NCBI RefSeq assembly: GCF_039545035.1
Contig: NZ_BAABRO010000001.1
Coordinates: 1 to 64,000, forward strand
DNA: 64,000 nt
Direction of reading: 5' to 3'
From: Novipirellula caenicola
Lineage (GTDB): Bacteria > Planctomycetota > Planctomycetia > Pirellulales > Pirellulaceae
Both the position numbers and the translations under genes were made by a program. Positions 16,715-26,922 of the stretch are shown piece by piece (position 1 is the stretch's first letter; every line of letters starts with the position of its first letter). Under the pieces are notes generated by a model that was given only the letters and a program-made list of their open reading frames with translations, had not been told where the DNA came from and ran no database searches.

Positions 16715-18193
16715 TTAGCGGGGGAGCTTGCGGGATCCTAACCGTTCGCCTTGCGGGCGTCGGACGGGGATGTTTAATCCTCCCATCGCTGACAATTCGT
16801 CGAACATTTGACGACTCATTCGCTCGATCTGCTCGCGATAGCCAGGCACGTTTATCAAGTTGTGCCGCTCGTGGGGATCGGTCTGCAGATCGTAGAATCC
16901 GTCTTGGTCCCAAACGCCGTGGTAGTAGATGTACTTGAACCGTTCATCCCGAATCGCAAACAGCGTGGGGGTCGCTGGGAAATTCCATTCCCAGTGGTAT
17001 TCGTACAAAATGTGGTCTCGCCATGCGATGCTGTCGCCTCGCAACAATGGCAAAAATGACTTGCCGTCTACTTTGGCGTCCGCGGGCAATTCCACCTCCA
17101 TCGCATCGAGAACCGTCGACGCGACGTCGATGTTTTGAATCATTTCATCAACCGACTCTCCAGCAGGTAGATTGGTCGGCGCGTACGCAATCATCGGTAC
17201 GCGAATCGATTCTTCAAACGCGTCGCGTTTGTCGTAAAACCCATGTTCGCCTAATGCGAATCCGTTGTCGCCCATGTACAACACGAGCGTCGATTCGAGC
17301 TGCCCGGCGGCTTTCAGTTGTTCGAGCACTCGGCCAATGTTTTCATCCAAACTGTGCACGGTCTCGCAATAGTCACGATACAGTGCGTCAAACGAGGGAA
17401 CCGGATCGTTATCAAACGCTCCGGTTTCCATGTGATCGATGCCGTGAATGCTGTAACGGCGATCGCGAATCCAGCGTGACTGCGTCTGATAATTCTCTTC
17501 GCTGTTGGCCATCGTTTCCGGGTATTCAATTTTGCTTTCCGCGTATCGGCCCTGATGTCGCGGAGCCGGTTTGAACGGATAATGCACCGCCTTGTAAGAC
17601 AAGTACAAAAAGAACGGTTTCGATGGCTCGTCGCTTGATTGCGTATCGATCCATCGGATCGCCTGATCCGTCAAGATGTCGGCGTTGTAACCTTCGAACT
17701 GACGCCGCTCGCCGTTGATGTTCAATTCGGGATCAAAGTATTCGCCCTGGCCTTTGAAACTGACCCAATGATCGAAACCAGGCCGCCGCTCGTCGCTGTC
17801 GTGTCCCATATGCCATTTGCCCACAAATGCGGTTTTCACTCCCGCACGTTGCAGATGTTCGGGAAAGAACCGCGTTCCCGGTGGCACCGGCCGCTGGTTG
17901 TCGACGACGCGATGAGCGTGCATGTAACGGCCAGTCAAAATCGACGCGCGACTGGGCGAGCAAAGTGATGTGGTCACGAAGGCGTTGCGAACATGCACGC
18001 CGCCGGCTGCCATCCGATCGAGATTCGGAGTCTCCAAAAAATCAGGAGCCTCGTCCATGAACCCCATAAAATCGTAGCGATGGTCATCACTGAGAATGAA
18101 CACCACGTTGCGAATCTCGGCAAGGCATTGATCTGCAGGAACAACGCTCGCAGTAACAAGAAACAAACAAAGTACAATCGCTCGTGGATACAT
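16715..18193 (-). CDS. Secreted sulfatase (formylglycine-dependent)
   Basis: 492 residues with an ATG start and a signal peptide (MYPRAIVLCLFLVTASVVPA). The metal-binding start 'VVFILSDDHRYD' and the C-S-P-S-R motif with Cys78 (SLCSPSRASILTGR) mark a type I sulfatase whose cysteine is converted to formylglycine by a separate enzyme. 'KWHMGH' and 'MGDNGFALGEHGFYDK' supply further catalytic and metal residues. The C-terminal 'FYDLQTDPHERHNLIN' motif is typical of the arylsulfatase A-like branch acting on sulfated polysaccharides. Substrate not determinable. Divergent from the sulfatase at 18484 across 290 bp, suggesting shared regulation. Confidence 0.95.
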   Translation of the reverse strand: MYPRAIVLCLFLVTASVVPADQCLAEIRNVVFILSDDHRYDFMGFMDEAPDFLETPNLDRMAAGGVHVRNAFVTTSLCSPSRASILTGRYMHAHRVVDNQRPVPPGTRFFPEHLQRAGVKTAFVGKWHMGHDSDERRPGFDHWVSFKGQGEYFDPELNINGERRQFEGYNADILTDQAIRWIDTQSSDEPSKPFFLYLSYKAVHYPFKPAPRHQGRYAESKIEYPETMANSEENYQTQSRWIRDRRYSIHGIDHMETGAFDNDPVPSFDALYRDYCETVHSLDENIGRVLEQLKAAGQLESTLVLYMGDNGFALGEHGFYDKRDAFEESIRVPMIAYAPTNLPAGESVDEMIQNIDVASTVLDAMEVELPADAKVDGKSFLPLLRGDSIAWRDHILYEYHWEWNFPATPTLFAIRDERFKYIYYHGVWDQDGFYDLQTDPHERHNLINVPGYREQIERMSRQMFDELSAMGGLNIPVRRPQGERLGSRKLPR

Positions 18194-18483
18194 AGGACGG
18201 TCGCGGTCTCAAGTTCAGGGATCGGCAAGCCCACTTTGTCGAAAGGCGGGGCGTTATTCAACGTGTGCGGTGACGGATGTGTGTGTCAGCGGACGTCTAT
18301 CTTAGCGGAATTGCATCGTAGCCGGCATGCAGCACGGAACTTCACTACAGCTTGCGAATTATGATACTCGGTGTGCGCAGCGGTGCAGCAGCCCGGGGGC
18401 CGTGCTTCCATTGGCGTTGTCAAATCACATTCCACGCTGTGGCACAGGCCTTCTGCAACTTGATCCTGCTGGGGGGCGACCGT

Positions 18484-19986
18484 ATGCTCGACGTCATCAA
18501 ATTCTCTTTAGATACTTCAGCCCCACTTTGGAAAAGACTCTTGTACCGATACGTGACATTGTGGCTGCCCCTGCTTGTGATCGCTGCGGCCACTCCGCTG
18601 CAATCCGCCGAACGTCCCAATATTTTGCTGATCGTCTCGGACGACCAGGGGTACAACGATCTCGGAATACTGGGCAACGGGATTTTGACGCCGGCGCTGG
18701 ATCGATTGGCACGCGAAGGCACACGGTTGACCAACTTTTATGTGGCGTGGCCCGCTTGCACCCCGTCACGAGCAAGTCTATTGACTGGACGCTATCCACA
18801 GCGAAACGGTGTCTATGACATGATTCGCAACGAAGCCCCCGACTACGGTCACCGCTATACGAACGAAGAGTATGCGGTCAGCTTCGAGCGGGTTGGCGGG
18901 ATGGATGAGCGTGAAGTTTTGATCCCGGCGGTATTGAAATCGGCGAGCTACAAAAGCGGCATTTTTGGCAAATGGGATCTCGGAACGTTGAAGCGATACC
19001 TACCCACATCACGGGGCTTTGACGAATTTTATGGGTTCACCAATACCGGCATCGACTACTACACGCACGAACGATACGGCGTTGCAAGTATGGTCCGCAA
19101 TCTGTCGCCCACGACTGCGGACAAGGGGACCTACTGTACCTATTTGTTCCAGCGTGAGGCGTTGCGGTTTATTGACGAACATGCCACTGCGGATCCGTTT
19201 TTTCTGTACGTTCCTTTCAACGCGCCGCACAATTCTTCAGCACTTGAGCCCGAGATTCGTTCGTCGGTCCAGGCGCCAGAGAAGTACAAGAAGATGTACC
19301 CGCCGGTCGATCCCGAAACAAGGGTCACGCCAAAGTATCGCTACGGAGCCCCGGCGACCGTGGCGACGCCTGAAGCGCGGCGTCGAGACTACCGCGCCGC
19401 GGTCACGTGTATGGACAACGCCATTGGAAAGATGCTTGACGCATTGCAACACAAAGGAGTTCTCGACAACACCATCGTCATCTTCTTTTCAGACAATGGC
19501 GGCAGCGGTGGAGCCGACAATTCACCACTGCGTGGACACAAGGGGCAAACATGGGAAGGAGGCATTCGTGTTCCTTGTCTCGTGCGATGGCCAGCCGGAG
19601 GCGTGAAAGCTGGTGAAGTCAACGACGCCTTTTTGTCCAGCTTGGAATTGCTGCCGAGCCTCGCAGCGGCGACTGGCGCCCAGCTGCCCGAAGGAGTGGT
19701 CATTGATGGTTTCGACTGGTGGCCGACGCTCCGTGGCGAAGCCGCGTCACCACGTGAGGAGATGTTTTGGAAACGACGAGATCTGATCGCAGCCCGCGTT
19801 GGCAATTGGAAATGGGTCAAAATGGGAAACAGCGGAGGCTTGTTCGACCTGGCCGTCGATCCCGGTGAAATAAACGACCTGTCCCAGTCTCATCCCCAGG
19901 TTTTAGCGATGCTGAAGCAACGTTATGCAAACTGGGTGAGCGAGATGGAATCCGCCGAGCCGCGGGGGCCATTTCGCGACTATTGA
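18484..19986 (+). CDS. Secreted sulfatase (formylglycine-dependent)
   Basis: 500 residues from the ATG at 18484, chosen because it has a GGGG-type ribosome site and an N-terminal hydrophobic signal ('YVTLWLPLLVIAAATPLQS') starting at about residue 22; upstream in-frame ATGs would add a poor leader. 'NILLIVSDDQGYNDLG' and Cys92 in WPACTPSRASLLTGR are the sulfatase signatures, with 'GKWDLG' and 'FFSDNGGSGGADNSPLRGHK' completing the site. Exported. Convergent with the RND operon; a 16-bp-stem hairpin (20188-20231) separates them. Distinct subfamily from the neighbouring sulfatase. Confidence 0.95.
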   Translation: MLDVIKFSLDTSAPLWKRLLYRYVTLWLPLLVIAAATPLQSAERPNILLIVSDDQGYNDLGILGNGILTPALDRLAREGTRLTNFYVAWPACTPSRASLLTGRYPQRNGVYDMIRNEAPDYGHRYTNEEYAVSFERVGGMDEREVLIPAVLKSASYKSGIFGKWDLGTLKRYLPTSRGFDEFYGFTNTGIDYYTHERYGVASMVRNLSPTTADKGTYCTYLFQREALRFIDEHATADPFFLYVPFNAPHNSSALEPEIRSSVQAPEKYKKMYPPVDPETRVTPKYRYGAPATVATPEARRRDYRAAVTCMDNAIGKMLDALQHKGVLDNTIVIFFSDNGGSGGADNSPLRGHKGQTWEGGIRVPCLVRWPAGGVKAGEVNDAFLSSLELLPSLAAATGAQLPEGVVIDGFDWWPTLRGEAASPREEMFWKRRDLIAARVGNWKWVKMGNSGGLFDLAVDPGEINDLSQSHPQVLAMLKQRYANWVSEMESAEPRGPFRDY

Positions 19987-20187
19987 AGTTGATGGCGAAA
20001 TCGGTGCGATCACCGGGAAATATTTCCTGGAGGGGAGGACTGGCGTCGCTAGGCAACCTACACGCACTGCTGAGCGTGGTTACAGGGCGTGTGCGCGGTA
20101 GTGGGGATGTTTGTGAATGATGCTTGGTCGAAAGTCTTGACGGCTTGTTGATTTAGTGAAGGTTCCTGCGGCAAGGGGTGTCGGATA

Positions 20188-20231
20188 GACTTCCTAGTCC
20201 GTCAATGGTGGATTCGACGGACTAGGAAGTC
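20188..20231. terminator. Bidirectional hairpin, 16-bp perfect stem
   Basis: GACTTCCTAGTCCGTC (20188-20203) pairs perfectly with 20216-20231 around a 12-base loop. It lies between the convergent sulfatase (ends 19986) and RND permease (ends 20289). No T-run on either side, so it could stabilise or punctuate both transcripts. I recall such hairpins being dispersed in Rhodopirellula-type genomes. Confidence 0.6.
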
Positions 20232-20288
20232 CATCGTACGACTAAAACAACAAGCCGCCCGCGACTTCCGCTACCGGAAACGGTGTTG

Positions 20289-23200
20289 CTAGGCGAGATT
20301 TGGGGTGGGTTGCTTCTTTTCGCCCGACAGGTCCTTCGAGAACCCTTCACGCAACGAGACCGGCTCAACCGTATGCATTTGATCTTGATCATCATGACGA
20401 TGTTGGGCGGCAAGCAGCAGATAGAGCGCGGGCACCACAAACAGCGTGAAGATGGTGCCGATTGCCATCCCTGCCACCAACACGATACCGATGCTGTTTC
20501 GCGCCTCGGCCCCGGCCCCCGTGACAAACACCAAGGGCAAGTGCCCGAGCATCGTGGCGGCGGAGGTCATCAGCACTGGACGTAACCGCGTTTGCGCTGC
20601 TTCAATGATCGCCGCACGTTTTTGCACGCCTGATTCTTGCAACGAATTGGCAAATTCGACAATCAAGATACCGTTCTTCGCCACCAATCCCACCAACGTA
20701 ATCAGCCCCACCTGCGAATAGATGTTAATGGTCGTTAGATCCAAACAGGTCAGGGTCAGTACGCCCGTCATCGCCAATGGGACCGATCCAAGCAGCACGA
20801 TCAGCGGGTCGCGAAACGATTTAAATTGAGCGGCAAGCACCAAGTAGATCAGCACCAATGCGAAGCCCAAGGTGACCGCCAACGACGCACCTTCGCGGCG
20901 AATTTGCCGTGATTCGCCCGAGTAATCCAATGTCGCCGAGGAACCGACGACATCGCTAGCGATCGCTTCCAAAGTAGAAAGCCCCTGTTCCTTGGTCACA
21001 CCCGGGAACACGGCGGCAAAGATTTTTACGGCACTTTGCTGCTGAAATCGATTCAGCGTTCGCGGAGCGGTTTCGGGTTGGACCGATGCAAACGTCGACA
21101 CCGGAATCAATTGCCCGGAAGGACCGCGAATCTTCAAATCCAAAAGTGAGCCGGTCGATTGACGATCCGCCGCTTCAAGCTGAGGAATCACTCGATACGA
21201 TCGATTGAAATAGTTGAACCGGTTGACGTAACCGCCGCCCAACAACACCCCCAATTCGCGACCAACGCCGGCTTGGTCGAGCCCGAGATCAGCCAAACGC
21301 TCGCGGTCGACAACCACTCGCGCCTGTGGCAGGTCGACTTTTAAATCGGTATCGACGAACATAAACAAGTTTGCTTCGCGGCCACGACGCACAATTTCTT
21401 CGGCCAGTTCACGTTGACGCTCGACTGGCAGATCACTTTTCAGCACAAGCTCGACGTCATAATTTCCCGCACCGGGAAGGGGTGGCACAAGGACTGGAAA
21501 CGCTTCCAAACCAGGGTTTTGCGACGCGATGCCAAACACTTGTGGCAAGATTTCTTGCGTGCTGCGGGTGCGCTCGTCCCAATCCTTGGTGATCACGCCG
21601 CCAAAACCGCCTCCCGCGGTGACCACGGCCCACATGTATTCGGATTCTTCGATCGCCTGAAAACCACTCGCCAGCTGGCCTGCCCAACGCGTCGTCGATC
21701 GCAGCGTTGAATCGGGCGCGGCGGCCAACATCACCGCGATCGCTCCTTCGTCTTCGACCGGCGCCAATTCCTTGGCCGAGAACAGGTACAGCGGAAACGC
21801 GGCCGCGGCGGCAAGCAGCGTGGCCAGGGCAATCGACCAACGCAATTCCAATACCCACGACAACACGCTGGCGTAGCGTCGACGAACGGCCGCGAAAATT
21901 CGATTGACCAGCCTGGTCATACGGCCTTCGCGTCCGTCGACCGGTAACAAATACGCACTCATGATTGGTGACAGTGTGACCGCAACGACGCCCGAAACCA
22001 CCACGGCGGCGGCCAGCGTAAAGGCGAACTCGCGGAACAGCATGCCCGTCAACCCGCCTTGAAAACCGATGGGGGCATAGACGGTCGCAAGCGTGATCGT
22101 CATCGCTAAAATCGGCCCCACCAACTCACGCGCTCCGACCAACGCCGCCTGGATTTTGCCATGGCCGTCCTGCAGGTGACGCTGCACATTCTCGACCACC
22201 ACAATCGCATCGTCGACGACCAATCCGACCGCCAACACGATCGCAAGCAGCGTCAAAAGATTTAGCGAAAAACCGAGCAGGTACATCACGATCGCGGCGC
22301 CAATCAACGACACCGGCATCGCCACTAGCGGGACCAACGCCGAACGAACCGATCCCATGAATAGAAAGACGACAAAACCAACGATCACGATCGTCTCGGT
22401 CAGCGTTTTGGAAATTTCTGAAAGCGATCGCCGCATGAACTTGGTGCCGTCGTAGGCTAGTTGCATGTCAATGTGGGCGGGAAGCTCCGGTTCCAATTCA
22501 GTCATCGCTTCATGCAATCGCGTGGCCACTTCGATCTCGTTGCTGCCCGGTAGCGGCCACACGCTGACGTAGATCGCTTCGCGACCGCGATACATCGCAG
22601 TCGCTGTTGGCTCTTCGCTGCCGAGTTCCACGCGTGCGATGTCGGACAACCGGATGATCGTCCCCGGTCCGTCGGCCGACGCGGGCGCCTGCCACACGAT
22701 TAGCTCACCAAACTCTTCGACGCTCCGCAAATCGGTGTTGGTCAGCAGGTCGATTTGGACGGTGTCGCTTTTGACTTGCCCGATCGCCGCCAAGAAATTG
22801 TTTCGTTGCAGCGCTGAATAGACGTCACCGGGGGTCAAGTTCAATTCGCTCAACCGCTCGGGTGAGATCCAAATCCGCATCGCCGGTGTTTGTCCCGCTT
22901 CGATCCCAACTTTCTGGACCCCCGGCAGAATCGACAAACGAGGCTGGACGTTGCGAGTCAAATAGTCGGTGAGTGCCGGCAAATTGAATCGGTCCGACGT
23001 GAAGCTCAAATAGAACGATGCGTAGGGGCGGTCGGCGCGAATCAATTCGATCGTCGGCGGCTCGGCTTCGGCAGGCAATTCACTACGCACTTGCTGCAGC
23101 CTAGCATTGACCTCGGCCAACGCCTTGGTCGAATCGTGGTTCAAATTCAAACGCACCGTGACCGTACTGATCCCAGCAATGCTGCTCGATTCGACGTAGT

Positions 23201-23435
23201 CGATCCCCGCGACCGATGAAACAGCGCGTTCGATCGGCGTGGTCAAAAATCCGCGGACCGTTTCAGCACTGGCACCGAAATAAACGGTCGTGACCGTAAT
23301 CGAAGTGCTTTCGAGTTTAGGGAATTGCTGGATCGGCAACGACGTGGCGCAACGCACGCCGACCAGCACCAAGATCAAGTTGACAACAATCGCAAGCACT
23401 GGATGGCGAATGAATAAATCGGTGATCGCTTTCAA
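20289..23435 (-). CDS. RND efflux permease, HAE1/AcrB type
   Basis: 1048 residues, the usual AcrB length. It starts at a TTG (23435) that overlaps the TGA of the adaptor gene in a TTGA arrangement, so the two are translationally coupled. 'MKAITDLFIRHPVLAIVVNLILVLVG' is the canonical first helix; the paired aspartates of the proton relay are at about residue 407 (GLVVDDAIVVVENV), and 'EFAFTLAAAVVVSGVVAVTLSP' follows. Two large periplasmic loops are present. It should form a trimer exporting drugs or lipophilic compounds with the adaptor and an outer-membrane channel encoded elsewhere. Third gene of tetR-MFP-RND. Confidence 0.95.
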   Translation of the reverse strand: MKAITDLFIRHPVLAIVVNLILVLVGVRCATSLPIQQFPKLESTSITVTTVYFGASAETVRGFLTTPIERAVSSVAGIDYVESSSIAGISTVTVRLNLNHDSTKALAEVNARLQQVRSELPAEAEPPTIELIRADRPYASFYLSFTSDRFNLPALTDYLTRNVQPRLSILPGVQKVGIEAGQTPAMRIWISPERLSELNLTPGDVYSALQRNNFLAAIGQVKSDTVQIDLLTNTDLRSVEEFGELIVWQAPASADGPGTIIRLSDIARVELGSEEPTATAMYRGREAIYVSVWPLPGSNEIEVATRLHEAMTELEPELPAHIDMQLAYDGTKFMRRSLSEISKTLTETIVIVGFVVFLFMGSVRSALVPLVAMPVSLIGAAIVMYLLGFSLNLLTLLAIVLAVGLVVDDAIVVVENVQRHLQDGHGKIQAALVGARELVGPILAMTITLATVYAPIGFQGGLTGMLFREFAFTLAAAVVVSGVVAVTLSPIMSAYLLPVDGREGRMTRLVNRIFAAVRRRYASVLSWVLELRWSIALATLLAAAAAFPLYLFSAKELAPVEDEGAIAVMLAAAPDSTLRSTTRWAGQLASGFQAIEESEYMWAVVTAGGGFGGVITKDWDERTRSTQEILPQVFGIASQNPGLEAFPVLVPPLPGAGNYDVELVLKSDLPVERQRELAEEIVRRGREANLFMFVDTDLKVDLPQARVVVDRERLADLGLDQAGVGRELGVLLGGGYVNRFNYFNRSYRVIPQLEAADRQSTGSLLDLKIRGPSGQLIPVSTFASVQPETAPRTLNRFQQQSAVKIFAAVFPGVTKEQGLSTLEAIASDVVGSSATLDYSGESRQIRREGASLAVTLGFALVLIYLVLAAQFKSFRDPLIVLLGSVPLAMTGVLTLTCLDLTTINIYSQVGLITLVGLVAKNGILIVEFANSLQESGVQKRAAIIEAAQTRLRPVLMTSAATMLGHLPLVFVTGAGAEARNSIGIVLVAGMAIGTIFTLFVVPALYLLLAAQHRHDDQDQMHTVEPVSLREGFSKDLSGEKKQPTPNLA

Positions 23436-24676
23436 TTGCTTGCTCCCGCATTGCCCACCAAGCTGGTGTTTTCATCCAGGCCCGTGTTTTCGTTCAGGTC
23501 CGTGTTTTCGTTCAGGTCCGTGTTTTCGTTCAAACGCGTTTTTTTGATCGAGGCGGTGGTGGTGACCGCGTTCACATCGGCCACCAACGCGCCGTCATGG
23601 ACTTTGAACGATCCGTCGGCCACCACGACTTCCCCCGCGTTGACGCCCGAGACCACGCGAACATTGGGATCCTCGCTGCCAGCGACGACCACGTCACGCG
23701 ATTCGGCTCGCATTTGCCCCTCACGCTCACTCACGACGTAGACCAACGTTCCGCTCGGCCCGCGACGAATCGCCGTCGCCGGGATCAGATTTGCGGGAAT
23801 CGGCGGCCCATAGGGAACGGTCACTTGAACCGAATCGTTGGGCTGTAATATCGCCGGTGGGTTTTCCAATCGGGCACGGGCGGTCACCGAACGCGAGATC
23901 GCGTTGGCGGAAGCGTCTAGCGCGACGATCGTTGCCGGCAAGGGCAACCCCGACGCACCGACTCGCAAATGAACCTGATCGCCAATCTGCACGGCGTCGG
24001 CGACGTGGGATGGCATCGCGAAGTCCACGTTCAAGTAGTCGGCGATCCCTTCGAGCGTGGTGATTTCGGTACCGGCAACCAAGTATTCCCCCATGTGCAA
24101 ATCGAACAGCCCGACGCGGGCTCGAAACGGCGCACGAAGTGTTTTTTTGTCGATGCGAACCCGCAATTCATCGATCATCGCTTCGGCGCGAGTCAGTTCG
24201 GCCTCGGCAACATCCAGTTCCGATTCGCTGTTCGCATTGGCTTGGTTCAATCGACGCGCCCGCTGCAAAGCGGAATCGGCCAACTTGCGTGATGCTTCGG
24301 CACTTTTCAATTCGGCTTGTTCGCTGCGGTCGTCCAACTGGATCAGCACGGCATCCTTTTCGACTTCGCCGCCCGGCTGCATCAACACATTGACGACCGC
24401 GCCGGCCAATTCGTTTCGCACGGTAATCGATTCAGGCGCCAACATGTTGCCGATCACAACCGAGGTTTGGCGAAACGTCGTCGGTTTGGCGGTCGCGACG
24501 GTGACCGCGACCGGCATTTCCGGTGGCGGTGGAGCCGACATTGCCGCTTGGATTTGTCGGCCTTTCGCATAAGCGATCCCGGCCAGCAGGGCGAGCACCC
24601 CGACCAGTACGCCAATCGATCCGACCGCCGTTTTCAATCCACGACCGCGAGAACGTTTTACAGGCACTTGATTCAT
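23432..24676 (-). CDS. RND periplasmic adaptor (membrane fusion protein)
   Basis: 414 residues with an ATG start that overlaps the tetR stop (ATGA). One N-terminal membrane helix ('VGSIGVLVGVLALLAGIAYA'), then a barrel-sandwich hybrid domain split by a coiled-coil hairpin (residues ~110-175, 'LDDRSEQAELKSAEASRKL... ELDVAEAELTRAEAMIDEL'), then beta-barrel and membrane-proximal parts. It links the permease to an outer-membrane channel. The C-terminus has an 18-bp in-frame tandem repeat giving four near copies of a LNENT hexapeptide, an unusual variable tail. Confidence 0.92.
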   Translation of the reverse strand: MNQVPVKRSRGRGLKTAVGSIGVLVGVLALLAGIAYAKGRQIQAAMSAPPPPEMPVAVTVATAKPTTFRQTSVVIGNMLAPESITVRNELAGAVVNVLMQPGGEVEKDAVLIQLDDRSEQAELKSAEASRKLADSALQRARRLNQANANSESELDVAEAELTRAEAMIDELRVRIDKKTLRAPFRARVGLFDLHMGEYLVAGTEITTLEGIADYLNVDFAMPSHVADAVQIGDQVHLRVGASGLPLPATIVALDASANAISRSVTARARLENPPAILQPNDSVQVTVPYGPPIPANLIPATAIRRGPSGTLVYVVSEREGQMRAESRDVVVAGSEDPNVRVVSGVNAGEVVVADGSFKVHDGALVADVNAVTTTASIKKTRLNENTDLNENTDLNENTGLDENTSLVGNAGASN

Positions 24677-25284
24677 ATTGGTTTGTTCGTATCCGAATGG
24701 GGCTTCGTCTTGATGGCTATTTCGCTGGCAATCAACTGATTTAACTTTTTGCGGATTCGTTTAACACGAGGAATCATGGTTTCGTTGGTCGCGATGACCG
24801 ATCGCAGCCAGATGCCATCAATTGTAACCACAATCAAATCGGCAAGTTCGCCCGACAGCCCATCGCTTCGCATCAACTGAAACAGCGTCTGATGGACCTC
24901 GTCGACCAACGATTTGCAACCGCCTCCTTGGATCAACGCCACCATCACCGCAGGACAATCGTTGTGGGCGTCAGGTTCACTTTCGGCCGGGTCTCCGAGA
25001 AACAGATCCAACACGGCGGCGGCCCGTTTTCCCTTGCCGGGAACATGCGGCGCGGCGGTCTGTTGGACCAAATCCAAGTAATCGCGAACGGATTGCTGCA
25101 AAAACGCGGCGACCAACGCTTCCTTGTTCGGGAAGTGATGCATCAATCCGCCTTTGCTGATCCCGGCCTTGCGACAAACCGCCGACAGGGTCACTGCAGG
25201 CAGCCCGCCGTAGAGGATCAACTGCATCACGGCATCGAGAATCCGGGTGGTCGTTTCGGGCGGTTTGGCGTCGGTCATCGCCAC
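24673..25284 (-). CDS. TetR-family repressor of the efflux operon
   Basis: 203 residues from the GTG at 25284 (ATG at 25278 also possible). The helix-turn-helix is at ~residues 35-60 ('TLSAVCRKAGISKGGLMHHFPNKEALVAAFL'), a textbook TetR DNA-binding domain; the C-terminal half is the ligand and dimer domain. The gene overlaps the adaptor start by four bases, and a 14-bp perfect palindrome lies 6 bases before its start, so it probably represses its own operon and releases DNA when it binds an effluxed compound. Confidence 0.93.
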   Translation of the reverse strand: MAMTDAKPPETTTRILDAVMQLILYGGLPAVTLSAVCRKAGISKGGLMHHFPNKEALVAAFLQQSVRDYLDLVQQTAAPHVPGKGKRAAAVLDLFLGDPAESEPDAHNDCPAVMVALIQGGGCKSLVDEVHQTLFQLMRSDGLSGELADLIVVTIDGIWLRSVIATNETMIPRVKRIRKKLNQLIASEIAIKTKPHSDTNKPI

Positions 25285-25289
25285 ATCAT

Positions 25290-25303
25290 ACCGACCGGTC
25301 GGT
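25290..25303. promoter_or_regulatory. Palindromic TetR operator
   Basis: ACCGACCGGTCGGT is a perfect 14-bp palindrome immediately upstream of the tetR start. Its position over the presumed promoter or start region predicts autorepression of tetR-MFP-RND. Confidence 0.75.
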
Positions 25304-25576
25304 CTGTTCGCAACGCGACTAGGTGTCGAGTTACCGCGTGTCCGAACCTTGCTGGCAAACTAGGAAAGCTGCGTCCGCTATAGGACTAATGTGACACACA
25401 TATTTCGCATTTTTTAAAAGATTCCTGAGTATTCCCCACAACAAAGCCTTTACTTTGCCACACAAGAGGGAGATAAAGTAACTGTCTATTCCTTTGCGAA
25501 CCCGTAATGTCACCAACGGGCCCCTTCGCTCGTTTATGAAGTTCGCGTGTTTCTTTTCTACTCGTTAGGTTCTGAT

Positions 25577-26809
25577 ATGTCTCAAAAAACGATTCCTCTT
25601 CAAAAATCCAAACACGGTTTCACGCTGGTGGAACTGCTCGTGGTTATCGCAATCATTGGTGTTCTGGTCGGACTTTTACTTCCGGCCGTCCAAGCCGCCC
25701 GGGAAGCCGCCCGCCGGATGAGCTGCAGCAACAACTTCAAGCAGCTTGGCTTGGCCATTCACAACTACCATTCCGCGTACAAACAGATTCCGACGCAAGG
25801 CACTGGAACCCAGCCGGATCCGCCGGAGGGTTGGTTCCGTACGAGCACCCAAGGGAACCGTATCCGGTTGAGCATGTTGGTCCCCGCGTTGCCGTTCATC
25901 GAACAGCAAGCGCTTTGGGAGCAAATCTCGAATCCAAATGCAAGCCGAACCGATGGCAACACTTCCGCGGCGGTGGGAACCCCAACAGCGCCTTGGCCGG
26001 CGATGGGACCAACGCCTGACCAGATTCAATACATCCCATGGGCAACCGAGATCACCGCGTTTCGCTGTCCTAGCGACCCTGGGTTTGGGCTTCCTGCGTT
26101 AGGCCGAACCAATTACGCCGCCTGTGTCGGCGATTCGTCGTGGCAGGTTTACTACGGACCGTACAACAACAACCGTAGTAAAATTACTGCCGGGAGAAGC
26201 AAGATGGCGAGAGCGTCGCACCGAGGCTTCTTCAAACCGCTGCAGCCCACTTCATTCCGCGATTGTTTGGACGGCTTGTCCAACACGATTGCGATGGGCG
26301 AAATCATGACCGACCTGGGTGACAACAGCAATCGAACTCAGGTGACTGAAAATGGCAAGAACAAGAGCGCCCCTGGCGTTTCGCTTGGCGGCATCCGTAA
26401 CAACCCATCGAAATGTTTACCACTGATTGACCCTGAGCGTCCCCGTTTTTGGCTGGCCACCTACAAAATGGTTTCACGTGCCGCGTTTGGTCGTGGCTAC
26501 CGCTGGGCAGACCAAGGACCATTGTTCAGTGGTTGCATGACGATCCTGCCGCCAAACCGCGAGATCTGTGGCCCTTACAACACGTTGGGAACCTCACTGA
26601 TCGCAACCATGTCCAGCAACCATCAAGGCGGCTGCCATGTCTTGATGGGTGATGGTGCGGTCAAGTTTGTCACCGATTCGATCGAAGCCGGCGATTCAAC
26701 CGCGCGTTCAATCACCAACGGCTACAACCCCGGTGCCGAGAGCCCGTATGGATTGTGGGGCGCGTTGGGCACGCGAGCCGCCAAAGAAACGATCGATGGT
26801 GAGTTCTAA
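25577..26809 (+). CDS. DUF1559 prepilin-like protein
   Basis: 410 residues from the ATG at 25577; an upstream in-frame ATG at 25547 lacks sense as a leader. The type IV prepilin site is G14-F15 ([19 protein letters not shown]), with Glu at +5, followed by the DUF1559 signature '[17 protein letters not shown]'. The C-terminal '[19 protein letters not shown]' is the family's H-x9-DG box. Planctomycetes carry dozens of these, thought to be exported pseudopilins of unknown role. A hairpin (26830-26864) and a small lipoprotein gene follow, a common pairing. Confidence 0.95.
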   Translation: MSQKTIPLQKSKHGFTLVELLVVIAIIGVLVGLLLPAVQAAREAARRMSCSNNFKQLGLAIHNYHSAYKQIPTQGTGTQPDPPEGWFRTSTQGNRIRLSMLVPALPFIEQQALWEQISNPNASRTDGNTSAAVGTPTAPWPAMGPTPDQIQYIPWATEITAFRCPSDPGFGLPALGRTNYAACVGDSSWQVYYGPYNNNRSKITAGRSKMARASHRGFFKPLQPTSFRDCLDGLSNTIAMGEIMTDLGDNSNRTQVTENGKNKSAPGVSLGGIRNNPSKCLPLIDPERPRFWLATYKMVSRAAFGRGYRWADQGPLFSGCMTILPPNREICGPYNTLGTSLIATMSSNHQGGCHVLMGDGAVKFVTDSIEAGDSTARSITNGYNPGAESPYGLWGALGTRAAKETIDGEF

Positions 26810-26829
26810 AGGCCTCCGGCAAACTTTTC

Positions 26830-26864
26830 GCCCATTGGATCGGTTCTCTAACGTTCCAATGGGC
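26830..26864 (+). terminator. Hairpin between DUF1559 gene and lipoprotein gene
   Basis: GCCCATTGGA (26830-26839) pairs perfectly with TCCAATGGGC (26855-26864) around a 15-base loop, 20 bases after the DUF1559 stop. Only a short CCCTTTG follows, so it probably attenuates rather than ends transcription into the lipoprotein gene. Confidence 0.65.
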
Positions 26865-26922
26865 GCCCTTTGATCATCAAGCTCCCCCAGCCCCCTTTGT
26901 AATTTACAGCGAGATTTATTGA

